This document shows positions 1 through 7,345 of a stretch of DNA of 64,000 nt, piece by piece. Numbering within the stretch: the first letter of the stretch is position 1; the number at the start of each line of letters is the position of its first letter. The translations under genes and the position numbers were made by a program. Origin of the DNA: Methylibium sp. Root1272. GTDB taxonomy: Bacteria; Pseudomonadota; Gammaproteobacteria; Burkholderiales; Burkholderiaceae_C. The stretch is taken from NCBI RefSeq assembly GCF_001425905.1, contig NZ_LMDY01000019.1, forward strand, positions 1-64,000. Direction: 5' to 3'. The notes under the pieces are model-generated. The model saw only the letters and a program-made list of their open reading frames with translations. It did not search any database and was not told the origin of the DNA.

Positions 1-288
1 GCTGCCGTCGGCGCAGGCGGTCAGGGCAATGACGGAGGCCGGCGAGGCCAGGCGCTGGCGGCTCCAGCTGCGCCCCGCATCGGCCGAGCTGACCAGCGCG
101 CCGCTCGCGGTCCCCGCCACCAGGACCCGGCCGTTGCTCGACGCCGACTGGAAGGTGTCGGTCCTCAGTACCGGCTTCTGGCGCTCGGCCTTCACCGCAC
201 TGAAATCAGGCGCCTGCATGCACCCGCTCAGACCTTGCAGACCATAGAGCAGCAGCAATGTGCTCAGGCCTCGACAGATGGTGTTCAT
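1..288 (-). CDS. Partial lipoprotein, probable BNR/YCF48-like repeat protein (runs off left edge)
   Basis: Only the first 96 codons are in the window. The start ATG at 288 gives a short signal sequence with Leu-rich core ending in the lipobox LSGC, so the product is probably an outer-membrane or periplasmic lipoprotein. After the anchor come segments such as NGRVLVAGTASGALVSSADAG and SWSRQ, which resemble the turn of BNR/YCF48-type beta-propeller blades. It starts 38 bp after the dmpH stop and probably belongs to the same transcript. Family-level assignment is an inference from one and a half blades; it could be another beta-propeller lipoprotein. Function in aromatic degradation is unknown. 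Confidence 0.6.
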   Translation of the reverse strand, partial: MNTICRGLSTLLLLYGLQGLSGCMQAPDFSAVKAERQKPVLRTDTFQSASSNGRVLVAGTASGALVSSADAGRSWSRQRLASPASVIALTACADGS

Positions 289-326
289 GGTGTGTCTCTC
301 GTCTCTCTTGTTCTTCTGTTCGGGTC

Positions 327-1115
327 TCAGACGAAACGCATCGACACGCTGCCGAGATCCTGGAAGCGCACGTTGACCGCGTCGCCCGCCTCGACCGCGA
401 TCGCCTCGGTGACGCCGCCGGTCATGATGAAAGTGCCGGCCGGGATTTCCTGCCCGCGGGCGCCGAGATGGTTGGCCAGCATTGCCACCGCCGCGGCCGG
501 ATGGCCCAGCACTGCGGCACCGGCCGCCATCGCGACGACCTGGCCGTTCTTCTCGAGCACCACGCCCAGCGTGCGCAGGTCGAGCTCGGCCAGGTCGCGC
601 ATGCGCCCGCCGACGACGAAGCGCGAGGCCGAGGTGTTGTCGGCCACCACGCTCTTCAGGTCGAACTTGAAGTCGCGGTAGCGCGAGTCGATGATCTCGA
701 CCGCCGGCACCACGAAGTCCACCGCGGCGAGCACGGCGCCGACGTGGCAGCCCGGCCCCCGCAGCGGCGCCTTGGTGACGATGCAGATCTCGGCTTCGAC
801 CTTCGGGTGGATCAGCTCGGAGGTCTGGATCTCGCCGCCATCGGGCCGGCTCATGTAGTCGCTGACGAAGCCGAACACCGGGCTGGTCACGCCCATCTGC
901 TTCATCTTCGCGAACGAGGTCAGGCCGGCCTTCAGGCCGACGGTCTTGTGGCCGCGCGACTCCTTGCGACGGCGGATCTCGTCCTGGATCGCGTAGGCAT
1001 CGTCCCAGTCCATGCCGGGGAAGTCGTCGGTGATCTTGGTGACGTCGCGCGCCTGCAGTTCGGCCGTTTCCAGGTGCTCGGCGAGCTGGGCGATGGTCTT
1101 GGCATCGAGGTTCAT
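327..1115 (-). CDS. dmpH: 4-oxalocrotonate (2-oxo-3-hexenedioate) decarboxylase
   Basis: A 262-residue cytoplasmic enzyme of the meta-cleavage pathway, decarboxylating 4-oxalocrotonate to 2-hydroxypenta-2,4-dienoate. It closely follows the DmpH/XylI pattern along its full length, including RRRKESRGHKTVGLKAGLTS, HPKVEAEI, VEIIDSRY and AGTFIMTGG. Acidic residues in the VEAEI and EIIDSR motifs are the expected metal ligands of this hydratase/decarboxylase superfamily. It starts 13 bp downstream of dmpE; the two proteins are known to form a complex in Pseudomonas, so adjacency fits. Distinguished from its paralogue dmpE by the RYRDFKFD segment and the TGG-containing C-terminus. Confidence 0.93.
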   Translation of the reverse strand: MNLDAKTIAQLAEHLETAELQARDVTKITDDFPGMDWDDAYAIQDEIRRRKESRGHKTVGLKAGLTSFAKMKQMGVTSPVFGFVSDYMSRPDGGEIQTSELIHPKVEAEICIVTKAPLRGPGCHVGAVLAAVDFVVPAVEIIDSRYRDFKFDLKSVVADNTSASRFVVGGRMRDLAELDLRTLGVVLEKNGQVVAMAAGAAVLGHPAAAVAMLANHLGARGQEIPAGTFIMTGGVTEAIAVEAGDAVNVRFQDLGSVSMRFV

Positions 1116-1128
1116 GGAGTGTTCCCGC

Positions 1129-1914
1129 TCATTCGACGAATCGCACCGAGGCGCCGCCGAGGCCCCCGACGCTGCAATACAGGCTGTCGCCGGCCACCAC
1201 CGGCACGAGCGGTGATTGCGAACCCGACAGGATCACGTCGCCGGCCTTCAGCGCGATGCCGAGGCGGCCCAGCGTGTTGGCCAGCCAGGCCACGGCATTG
1301 ACCGGCGACCCCTGCACCGACGCTCCGGTCGAGGTGCTGACGATCTCGCCGTTCTTCTCGAGCACCATGCCGGCCAGCGCCAGGTCGAGGCGACGCGGGT
1401 CCTTGCGCACGCCGCCGAGCACCAGCACGCCGCAGGAGGCGTTGTCCGCCACGGTGTCCTGGATCTTGATCTTCCAGTCCTTGATGCGCGAGTCGACGAT
1501 CTCGAAGCACGGCATCACGCAGTCGGTGGCGCGCAGCACGTCGGCCGCGGTGACGCCGGGGCCCACCAGGTCGCGCTTGAGCACGAAGGCCACCTCGGCC
1601 TCGGCCTTCGGCGCGATCAGCGTGCTCATGCGGATCGGCTCGCCCTCGTTGAAGGCCATGCTCGAGAGCAGATGGCCGAAGTCGGGCTGGTTGACCTTGA
1701 GCATGTCCATCACGACCTTGCTCGTCACGCCGATCTTCTTGCCGATCACGGTCTCGCCGGCGTCCAGCCGGCGCTGGATCATGCGCAGCTGGATCTGGTA
1801 GGCGTCGTCGATAGTGATCTCGGGTTCGCGCTCGGTCAGTGGCGCCACCGGCGTGCGATTCAGCAGCGCCTGGTAGAGCTCGTCGCCGTAGCCCTGGATG
1901 CGTTGGAGGTCCAT
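1129..1914 (-). CDS. dmpE: 2-hydroxypenta-2,4-dienoate (2-keto-4-pentenoate) hydratase
   Basis: A 261-residue hydratase of the DmpE/XylJ/MhpD family that adds water to 2-hydroxypenta-2,4-dienoate to give 4-hydroxy-2-oxovalerate. Family motifs seen are GKKIGVTSKVV, PKAEAEVAFVL, CFEIVDSRIKDWKIK and the C-terminal GDVILSGS. It is a paralogue of the neighbouring dmpH, as is usual in meta operons. The start ATG at 1914 lies 24 bp after the dmpD stop. The aldolase (dmpG) and acetaldehyde dehydrogenase (dmpF), which normally sit between dmpE and dmpH in Pseudomonas CF600, are absent here; their products would be needed to process this enzyme's product. Confidence 0.93.
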   Translation of the reverse strand: MDLQRIQGYGDELYQALLNRTPVAPLTEREPEITIDDAYQIQLRMIQRRLDAGETVIGKKIGVTSKVVMDMLKVNQPDFGHLLSSMAFNEGEPIRMSTLIAPKAEAEVAFVLKRDLVGPGVTAADVLRATDCVMPCFEIVDSRIKDWKIKIQDTVADNASCGVLVLGGVRKDPRRLDLALAGMVLEKNGEIVSTSTGASVQGSPVNAVAWLANTLGRLGIALKAGDVILSGSQSPLVPVVAGDSLYCSVGGLGGASVRFVE

Positions 1915-1938
1915 GGTCTGGGGTCGGAAAGTGGGAAT

Positions 1939-2820
1939 TCAGGCAGTGGCGCTGGCGCCGGCGGCGGCATCGGCTTCCGCGAGGAAGTCGCCGACCAGCC
2001 GGACGAAGCGCTCGGTGTGCTCGATCTGCGTCCAGTGGCCGCAGCGTCCGAACAGGTGCAGTTGGGCATCCGGGATCCACTGCGCCAGCGTCAGCGAGGT
2101 GCTCATCGGAATCACCTGGTCGTCGCGGCCGTGGATCACCAGCGTGGAATGCGGCAGCGCGCGGATCGCGGCCTCCGGGCTGGCGAGCGCGTCGACCCAG
2201 CGCTGGCGCGGCGCCGGGAACATGGCCCCGAACGACTCCTGGAAGCCGGGGCGGATGCTGGCCTCGTAGCGCAGCTTCGCGAGCTCGTCGTTGACGAGCC
2301 GGCGGTCATGCGCGAACACGTCCATGATGCCGCGCATGTTCTCGAACGACGGGGTGTAGCCCCACACCGCGTCAAGCCCCGGCGTGATCGGGAAGCGCAC
2401 GCCGACGCTGCCCATCAGCACCAGGCGGCGCACGCGCTGCGGGTGGCGGATCGCCAGCGCGAGCGCGAGTGCACCGCCGAAGGAGTTGCCCACCAGATCG
2501 GCCTGCGCGATGTCGAGCGCATCGAGCAGGTCGACCGCCTGCTGCACCCAGGCGTCCATCGTGTAGACGCCCGCCTGGTCGGCCGGCTGAGGGCGGTCGG
2601 TGTAGCCGAACCCCAGCATGTCGGGCGCGACAACGCGGCGCTGCGTCGCCAGCCGCGGCAGCACCAGCCGCCAGTTGGCCCAGGCGCTGACACCGGGGCC
2701 GGAGCCGTGGACGAACAGCACCGGCGGTTGCCCGGGCGCCGACGTGCCCTGGTCATGCACATTGCTTTCGAAGGCGCCGGTGCGGACCTTCTTGCCGATC
2801 TCGGGATTCGCAGTGCTCAT
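1939..2820 (-). CDS. dmpD: 2-hydroxymuconic semialdehyde hydrolase
   Basis: A 293-residue alpha/beta-hydrolase of the DmpD/XylF family that hydrolyses the ring-cleavage product to 2-hydroxypenta-2,4-dienoate plus formate or acetate. It forms the hydrolytic branch, used especially for methylcatechol products. The nucleophile elbow is GNSFGG with Ser113, the oxyanion region is FVHGSGPG, and the expected acid and base are in HGRDDQVIP and GRCGHW. It lies 10 bp after dmpC in the operon. The C-terminal Ala-rich tail is low complexity and probably disordered. Confidence 0.92.
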   Translation of the reverse strand: MSTANPEIGKKVRTGAFESNVHDQGTSAPGQPPVLFVHGSGPGVSAWANWRLVLPRLATQRRVVAPDMLGFGYTDRPQPADQAGVYTMDAWVQQAVDLLDALDIAQADLVGNSFGGALALALAIRHPQRVRRLVLMGSVGVRFPITPGLDAVWGYTPSFENMRGIMDVFAHDRRLVNDELAKLRYEASIRPGFQESFGAMFPAPRQRWVDALASPEAAIRALPHSTLVIHGRDDQVIPMSTSLTLAQWIPDAQLHLFGRCGHWTQIEHTERFVRLVGDFLAEADAAAGASATA

Positions 2821-2830
2821 CGTCCGGCCC

Positions 2831-4285
2831 TCACAGCTTCACGCACACGTTGCGCAGCTCGGTGTAGAACTCGAGCGAGTGCACGCCGCCTTCGCGGCCG
2901 ATGCCCGAGGCCTTGGCGCCGCCGAAGGCGGTGCGAAGGTCGCGCAGGAACCAGCTGTTGATCCAGCAGATGCCGACCTCGACCTGCCGGGCCACGCGGT
3001 GCGCAGTACCGAGGTTCTGGGTCCACACCGTGGTGGCGAGTCCGTAGTCGGTGGCATTGGCCAGCGCGATCGCCTCCTCTTCGGTGTCGAACGGCGTGAT
3101 GTGGCAGCACGGGCCGAAGATCTCCTCGCGGATCACCGCGGCCGATTCAGGCAGGCCGGTCCAGATCGTCGGCTGCACCCAATGGCCTTCGGCCAGCACG
3201 CCGCTCATCTTAGGCACGCCGCCGCCGGTGACGACAGTGGCGCCCTCCTCCACCGCCTTGCGGTAGTAGCCCAGCACCTTGTCGCGGTGCTCGGCCGAGA
3301 TCAGCGGCCCCAGGCCCACGCCGGGCTCTTCCGAGGGGCCGACCTTCAGCGCCTCGGCCTTGGCCTTCAGCGCCTGCACGAACTTCTCGAAGATCGGCCG
3401 CTGCACGTAGACGCGCTCGGTGCCCAGGCAGACCTGGCCGCAGTTCTCGAAGGCGCTGCGGGTGATGCCCGCCACCGCCTTGTCGAAGTCGGCATCGGCG
3501 AACACGATGCCGGCGTTCTTGCCGCCGAGCTCGAAGCTCACCGGCCGCACACCCTTGGCGGCCGCGGCCATGATGGCCTCGCCGGTGCGCGTCTCGCCGG
3601 TGAAGGTGATCGCATCGACGCCCGGGTGCTGCGTCAGGAAGGCACCAGCCGAGTCCGGACCGAAGCCGTGCACGACGTTGTAGACGCCCTTGGGGATGCC
3701 GACCTTCTGCATCACCTCGCCGAGCAGCGTGGCGGTGGCCGGCGTTTCCTCGGAGGGCTTGACGACCACCGTGTTGCCGCAGGCCAGCGCCGGGCCGACC
3801 TTCCAGGTCATCAGCAGCAGCGGCAGGTTCCACGGGCACACCACGCCGACCACGCCGACCGGCGTGCGCACCGCGTAGTTCAGCGCCTGGCCGCCGTCGG
3901 GCGTGGCCATTTCGAAGGTCTCGGCCGGCACGTTCTTGATGATGTCGGCGAACACCTTGAAGTTGGCCGCCCCGCGCGGAATGTCGATGTGCGAGGCCAG
4001 GCTCAGCGGCTTGCCGGTGTCGGCGATCTCGGCCGCCAGGAAGTCGTCGAAGCGGCGGTTGATCTCGTCGGCCACTGCATAGAGCAGCTCGACGCGCTTG
4101 AACACCGGCATGCGGCCCCACTCGCCCTTCAGCGCAGCGCGCGCCGCGGCCACCGCGGCATCGACCTCGGTGCGCCCGGCCTCGTGCACCAGGCCCAGCA
4201 CGCGGTTGTCGACCGGCGCGCGGTTGGCGAAGGTCTTGTCGGTGGCGACGAACTCGCCGTCGATGAAGTTCAGGAACTGTTTCAT
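2831..4285 (-). CDS. dmpC: 2-hydroxymuconic semialdehyde dehydrogenase
   Basis: A 484-residue NAD-dependent aldehyde dehydrogenase that oxidises 2-hydroxymuconate semialdehyde to 4-oxalocrotonate, the dehydrogenative branch of meta cleavage. Family signatures include CPWNLPLLL, KPSEETP, the FTGETRTG cofactor loop, FELGGKNAGIVF (general base Glu) and NCGQVCLGTERV (catalytic Cys). The frame stays open to 4441, but the conserved N-terminus MKQFLNFIDGEFV and the length of DmpC/XylG homologues place the start at ATG 4285; the upstream extension overlaps the preceding gene and is not protein-like. Confidence 0.94.
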   Translation of the reverse strand: MKQFLNFIDGEFVATDKTFANRAPVDNRVLGLVHEAGRTEVDAAVAAARAALKGEWGRMPVFKRVELLYAVADEINRRFDDFLAAEIADTGKPLSLASHIDIPRGAANFKVFADIIKNVPAETFEMATPDGGQALNYAVRTPVGVVGVVCPWNLPLLLMTWKVGPALACGNTVVVKPSEETPATATLLGEVMQKVGIPKGVYNVVHGFGPDSAGAFLTQHPGVDAITFTGETRTGEAIMAAAAKGVRPVSFELGGKNAGIVFADADFDKAVAGITRSAFENCGQVCLGTERVYVQRPIFEKFVQALKAKAEALKVGPSEEPGVGLGPLISAEHRDKVLGYYRKAVEEGATVVTGGGVPKMSGVLAEGHWVQPTIWTGLPESAAVIREEIFGPCCHITPFDTEEEAIALANATDYGLATTVWTQNLGTAHRVARQVEVGICWINSWFLRDLRTAFGGAKASGIGREGGVHSLEFYTELRNVCVKL

Positions 4286-4310
4286 GGTTGGTCTTGGATC
4301 ACTGCGGAAA

Positions 4311-4751
4311 TCATTGCGCCTGTTCGGCGAGCCCGATGGCGGCCAGCCCGGCCCGCGCACAGGCCGCGTCCTGCTCGGCCGAACCGCCCGACACGCCGAG
4401 CGCGCCGACGCGCTGCGCACCCTCGTAGGCCGGAACGCCACCGCCGAACACCACCAGTCGCGGTACCGCCGGCAGGCCGGCCTTCAGCGTTGCATCGCCT
4501 TCCAGCACCGGCCCCCAGCCCTCGGTCGGGAAGCCGAAGCTCGCCGCCGTGTAGGCCTTGTCGATCGCGATGCCACCCGAATGCAGGAAGGCGCCGTCCA
4601 TGCGCAGGAAGGCCAGCAGCACGCCGCTCACGTCGACCGCCGCCGCGTTGACCCGGATGCCGAGGCCGCGCGCATGCGCGACCGCCGCCGCGACGGCGGC
4701 ATGCGCCGCTTCGGACGAGAGGTTGCGCAAGGGAACGGTGGAAGATGTCAT
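4311..4751 (-). CDS. GlcG/HbpS-like (DUF336) protein of the phenol/catechol cluster
   Basis: A 146-residue protein of the GlcG/HbpS (DUF336) family, seen from ARGLGIRVNAAAVDVSGVLL, AFLRMDGAF, DKAYTAASFG and the Gly-rich C-terminus RVGALGVSGG. Family members bind haem or small molecules, and homologues recur in aromatic catabolic operons, but no enzymatic role is established. The frame opens at 4805; ATG 4751 was chosen because the extra N-terminus is Arg/Pro-rich and unlike the family. It lies between the dioxygenase and the semialdehyde dehydrogenase, an insertion relative to the CF600 order. An auxiliary role in maintaining or repairing the iron dioxygenase is speculation from context. Confidence 0.75.
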   Translation of the reverse strand: MTSSTVPLRNLSSEAAHAAVAAAVAHARGLGIRVNAAAVDVSGVLLAFLRMDGAFLHSGGIAIDKAYTAASFGFPTEGWGPVLEGDATLKAGLPAVPRLVVFGGGVPAYEGAQRVGALGVSGGSAEQDAACARAGLAAIGLAEQAQ

Positions 4752-4898
4752 CTCGGTCAATCGATCATTCGGTCTGTCGGGTCGCCCGACGCTTCGGTTC
4801 GCCACGGCCCACTTCAGCAGACGCCGCGGGTCCGGCTTCGCCGGCCCGCCAGCGTCGCCCCCTTCGAGGGGGAGCGGCGCAGCCGCAACGGGGGTGGA

Positions 4899-5831
4899 TC
4901 AAGTCACCACGCTCAGGAAGGCCTCGTTGAGCTTGCGGTCGTGATAGAAGATCGCGCGGCCCAGCTCGTCGTCGGTCCAGGTCAGCGTGGGGCGGTCCGG
5001 GTAGGCGATGTAGCCGCCGGAGAACACCTCGTTGCGGTTGCCGCTCGGGTCGAAGAAATAGATCGTCTCGCCGCGCGTGATGCCGTGGCGCGTCGGGCCG
5101 ATGTCGAGCGAGACGCGCTTGCGCGTGATGATGTCGGCCGCCTTCAGCACCTCGCCCCAGTTGTCCAGAATGAAGGAGGCGTGGTGGAACTTGTTCTTCT
5201 CCGGATGGCGGATGAAGGCGATGTCGTGCGGCTTGTTGGAGCAGGTCATGAAGGCCGCGATCTGCAGCCGGTCCGGGCCGGCCACCACTTGCTCGGCCAG
5301 GCTGAAGCCCAGCACGTCGATGAAGAGCTTGACGGTGCCGTCGAGGTCGTCGCCGTACAGCAGGCAGTGGTCGAAGCGCGACGGCGACATGCCCTTGAGC
5401 CCGTCCGGGTAGATCTCGGGGTTCTCCAGCGGCATGCCGTTGCCGACCTTCTCCTTCTCGGCGAACAATTCGATCGAGTGCCCGGTCGCCACCGTGAAGC
5501 GGAAGCGCTCGCCGGTCTTGAGCATCTCGCCGGCCTCGATCCACTGCAGGTTGGTCGCCAGGCCGCTGGCCTTCACGTCGGCGGCCAGCTTCTTCAGCGT
5601 GGCCGGTGAGTCGACGCGGAAGCCCATGAAGTCCATGCCGGCCTCGTCGGCCTCGCGCAGCACCACGCTGTGGTGGTCGTGCTCGTCCCAGGCCTTGAAG
5701 TAGACGCGCCCCTGGGCGTCGCGGCCGGTCTCCCACAGGCCCATCACGTTGCCGTAGTGCTCGGTTGCCGCTTTCAGGTCGAGCACGCGCAGTTGCACGT
5801 GTCCGGGTCTCAGTACGCCAGTCATGGCCAT
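4899..5831 (-). CDS. dmpB: Catechol 2,3-dioxygenase (extradiol, type I)
   Basis: A 310-residue two-domain extradiol dioxygenase that cleaves catechol and methylcatechols meta to the hydroxyls, giving yellow 2-hydroxymuconate semialdehydes. Iron ligands are visible: His155 in RFDHCLL, His216/217 in KFHHASF and Glu268 in GNRNEVFSGGY, which line up with His153, His214 and Glu265 of XylE. The N-terminal half retains the VOC fold (PGHVQLRVLDL) without the metal. The first ATG at 5831 is preferred over ATG 5825 because AGGAG lies 6 nt upstream of it. The flanking ferredoxin dmpQ is known to re-reduce inactivated enzyme in related pathways. Confidence 0.95.
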   Translation of the reverse strand: MAMTGVLRPGHVQLRVLDLKAATEHYGNVMGLWETGRDAQGRVYFKAWDEHDHHSVVLREADEAGMDFMGFRVDSPATLKKLAADVKASGLATNLQWIEAGEMLKTGERFRFTVATGHSIELFAEKEKVGNGMPLENPEIYPDGLKGMSPSRFDHCLLYGDDLDGTVKLFIDVLGFSLAEQVVAGPDRLQIAAFMTCSNKPHDIAFIRHPEKNKFHHASFILDNWGEVLKAADIITRKRVSLDIGPTRHGITRGETIYFFDPSGNRNEVFSGGYIAYPDRPTLTWTDDELGRAIFYHDRKLNEAFLSVVT

Positions 5832-5861
5832 GGTTGTCTCCTCTTGGGGGGTGGGTCGCGG

Positions 5862-6224
5862 TCAGGAAGTCGTCGATCGCTGCGCGGCACGCGCAGCGTC
5901 GAGGAAGGAACGGGCATGGCTGCGCTCGATGCAGCGCGCCATCTTCTCGACGGCGCACAGCCGCAGGTCGCTCTGCGGGTAGGCGCGGCAGGCCAGCACA
6001 TAGCCGGCCGCCTGCTCGGCCACGCTGACGTGGGCGCGGCTCATCTTCTCGGTGCGCACGGTGCCGGTCTCGATGCGCACCTTGCAGACACCGCAGCCAC
6101 CGCCGCGGCAGCCGACCGGGATGCCGCGGCGCGCCAGCGCCTCCATGCCTTCGAGCAGCGTGCGCGTATCGGCACAGCCATAGGCCTCGCCGGTGTTGTC
6201 GATGTGAACCTCGTAGTGCGACAT
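5862..6224 (-). CDS. dmpQ: Plant-type [2Fe-2S] ferredoxin (catechol dioxygenase reactivation)
   Basis: A 120-residue chloroplast-type ferredoxin of the DmpQ/XylT group. The cluster ligands are visible in GCRGGGCGVCKVRI (three Cys) with the fourth in VLACRAYP. XylT is known to re-reduce the oxidised active-site iron of catechol 2,3-dioxygenase, and here the gene is first in the meta operon, 30 bp before dmpB. The start ATG at 6224 lies about 200 bp from the divergent lysR start, so this gene carries the operon leader and probably the LysR-controlled promoter. Confidence 0.92.
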   Translation of the reverse strand: MSHYEVHIDNTGEAYGCADTRTLLEGMEALARRGIPVGCRGGGCGVCKVRIETGTVRTEKMSRAHVSVAEQAAGYVLACRAYPQSDLRLCAVEKMARCIERSHARSFLDAARAAQRSTTS

Positions 6225-6350
6225 GGCCTGCCTCAGACCTGCTCGCGCCGCGGTGCGCCGTTCATGCCTTGTCTCCTGACCGTGCGGCCGGTGCCACGTG
6301 TCTTTGCACGCGCTGCATCACGACCGAACGGTTGAAACGATAGGGTTCGC

Positions 6351-6370
6351 GTCCGATACTGTCCAATACT
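6351..6370. repeat. 10-bp direct repeat in the lysR/dmpQ control region
   Basis: GTCCGATACT at 6351-6360 is immediately followed by GTCCAATACT at 6361-6370 (9 of 10 identical). Each copy contains the half-site ATAC/ATACT. It lies 31 bp (about three helical turns, centre to centre) from the ATAC-N7-GTAT box at 6387-6401, the arrangement expected for a secondary LysR-family contact. Functional meaning is inferred. Confidence 0.5.
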
Positions 6371-6386
6371 GCTTTTCGCAGAATCG

Positions 6387-6401
6387 ATACCAATCCAGTA
6401 T
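6387..6401. promoter_or_regulatory. LysR-type operator, ATAC-N7-GTAT
   Basis: ATAC (6387-6390), seven bases, GTAT (6398-6401). This is exactly the interrupted dyad known for BenM/CatM, which are relatives of the adjacent regulator, and it also contains an inner CCAAT/ATTGG dyad. It lies 25 bp before the lysR ATG and about 165 bp before dmpQ, so it could serve both autoregulation and activation of the divergent meta-cleavage operon. The binding assignment is inferred from sequence and position. Confidence 0.65.
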
Positions 6402-6426
6402 TGGCAAACCGACACGGAGCGCTCCG

Positions 6427-7326
6427 ATGGAACTGAGACAGATGCGCGAATTCCTGGCGTTGGCCGAGGAACGGAACTTCCGCCGCGCCGCCGAGCGGCT
6501 GCACATGGCGCAACCGCCGCTGACCCGGCAGATCCGCGCGCTGGAGGAGGAACTGGGCACGGCGCTGTTCGTGCGCACGCCCAAGGGCGTGGAGCTGACC
6601 GAGGCCGGCCAGGTGCTGCTCGACGAGGTGCCCAACCTGCTGACGCTGGCCGGCCGCGCCAAGGAGCGCACCCAGCTCGCCGGCAAGGGCATGATCGGTC
6701 GCATCGACGTGGGCATCTTCGGCTCGGGCGTGCTCGACGTGATCCCGCGGCTGCTGGCGCGCTTCCACGCCGAGCGGCCGACGGTGGAGATCGAGCTGCA
6801 CCACCTGAGCAAGGTGCAGCAGATCGAGGCGCTGCGCGACCGCCGCATCACGGTGGGCTTCAACCGCCTGTTCCCGCGCGAACCCGATCTGGTGATCGAG
6901 ACCGTGCTGCGCGAGCGGCTGGTCGTCGGCCTCTACAAGAGCCACCGGCTGTGCGAGCAGCGCGAGATCACGGTGCGCGACATGGACGGCGAGCCGCTGA
7001 TCCTCTACCCCAACTCGCCGCTGCCGGGCCTGGCCCAGCAGGTGGCCTCCGCGTTCCACCGCGAGGGCGCGCGCATGAACGTGGCGCAATCGGTGGAGGA
7101 CGTGCTGACCTGCGTGGCGCTGGTGGCCGGCGGCTTTGGACTGTGCATTGCAACCGAGTCGACCGCGAGCCTGCAGCTGCCCGGGGTGGTGTACCGGCCG
7201 CTGAACTGCCGCTTCCTGAAGGACATCGAGCTCGCCTGCATCCACCGGCGCGACGATCCGTCGCCGATCCTCGCCACGTTCATCGATGTGGTGCGGGCGT
7301 TCTCCAGGGAATGGCAGGGCCGCTGA
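6427..7326 (+). CDS. LysR-family regulator of aromatic catabolism (BenM/CatM/AphT-like)
   Basis: A 299-residue LTTR with N-terminal winged helix-turn-helix (MELRQMREFLALAEERNF, RAAERLHMAQPPLTRQI) and a periplasmic-binding-protein-like effector domain. The frame opens at 6298, but ATG 6427 starts the canonical LTTR N-terminus and was chosen. It is divergent from dmpQ and converges on dmpP with a 19-bp gap, splitting the hydroxylase and meta-cleavage operons. BenM/CatM relatives respond to muconate-type ring metabolites; in the Comamonas aph cluster a LysR gene is associated with the catechol genes. Target and inducer here are inferred from the ATAC-N7-GTAT site in its promoter. Confidence 0.88.
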   Translation: MELRQMREFLALAEERNFRRAAERLHMAQPPLTRQIRALEEELGTALFVRTPKGVELTEAGQVLLDEVPNLLTLAGRAKERTQLAGKGMIGRIDVGIFGSGVLDVIPRLLARFHAERPTVEIELHHLSKVQQIEALRDRRITVGFNRLFPREPDLVIETVLRERLVVGLYKSHRLCEQREITVRDMDGEPLILYPNSPLPGLAQQVASAFHREGARMNVAQSVEDVLTCVALVAGGFGLCIATESTASLQLPGVVYRPLNCRFLKDIELACIHRRDDPSPILATFIDVVRAFSREWQGR

Positions 7327-7345
7327 GCACATGGCGCCGACTCGC

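Noticed and set aside
258-5609. Long plus-strand ORFs opposite the dmp genes
   Set aside because: These frames (up to 677 codons) are antisense to clearly conserved genes and are His/Arg/Ala-rich, the typical mirror of high-GC coding sequence.
4765-5958. 397-codon minus-strand frame overlapping the catechol dioxygenase gene
   Set aside because: Same strand but different frame from dmpB; Arg-rich translation without domains, whereas the dmpB frame has all iron ligands.
6286-6300. TGGCAC on the minus strand upstream of dmpQ as a sigma-54 promoter
   Set aside because: The required GC at the -12 position is missing at correct spacing, so a LysR-dependent sigma-70 promoter is more likely.
6233-6415. 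60-codon minus-strand frame in the lysR/dmpQ intergenic region
   Set aside because: It covers the LysR operator and would overlap the regulatory region; composition is unlike a protein, no ribosome-binding site, no conserved motif.
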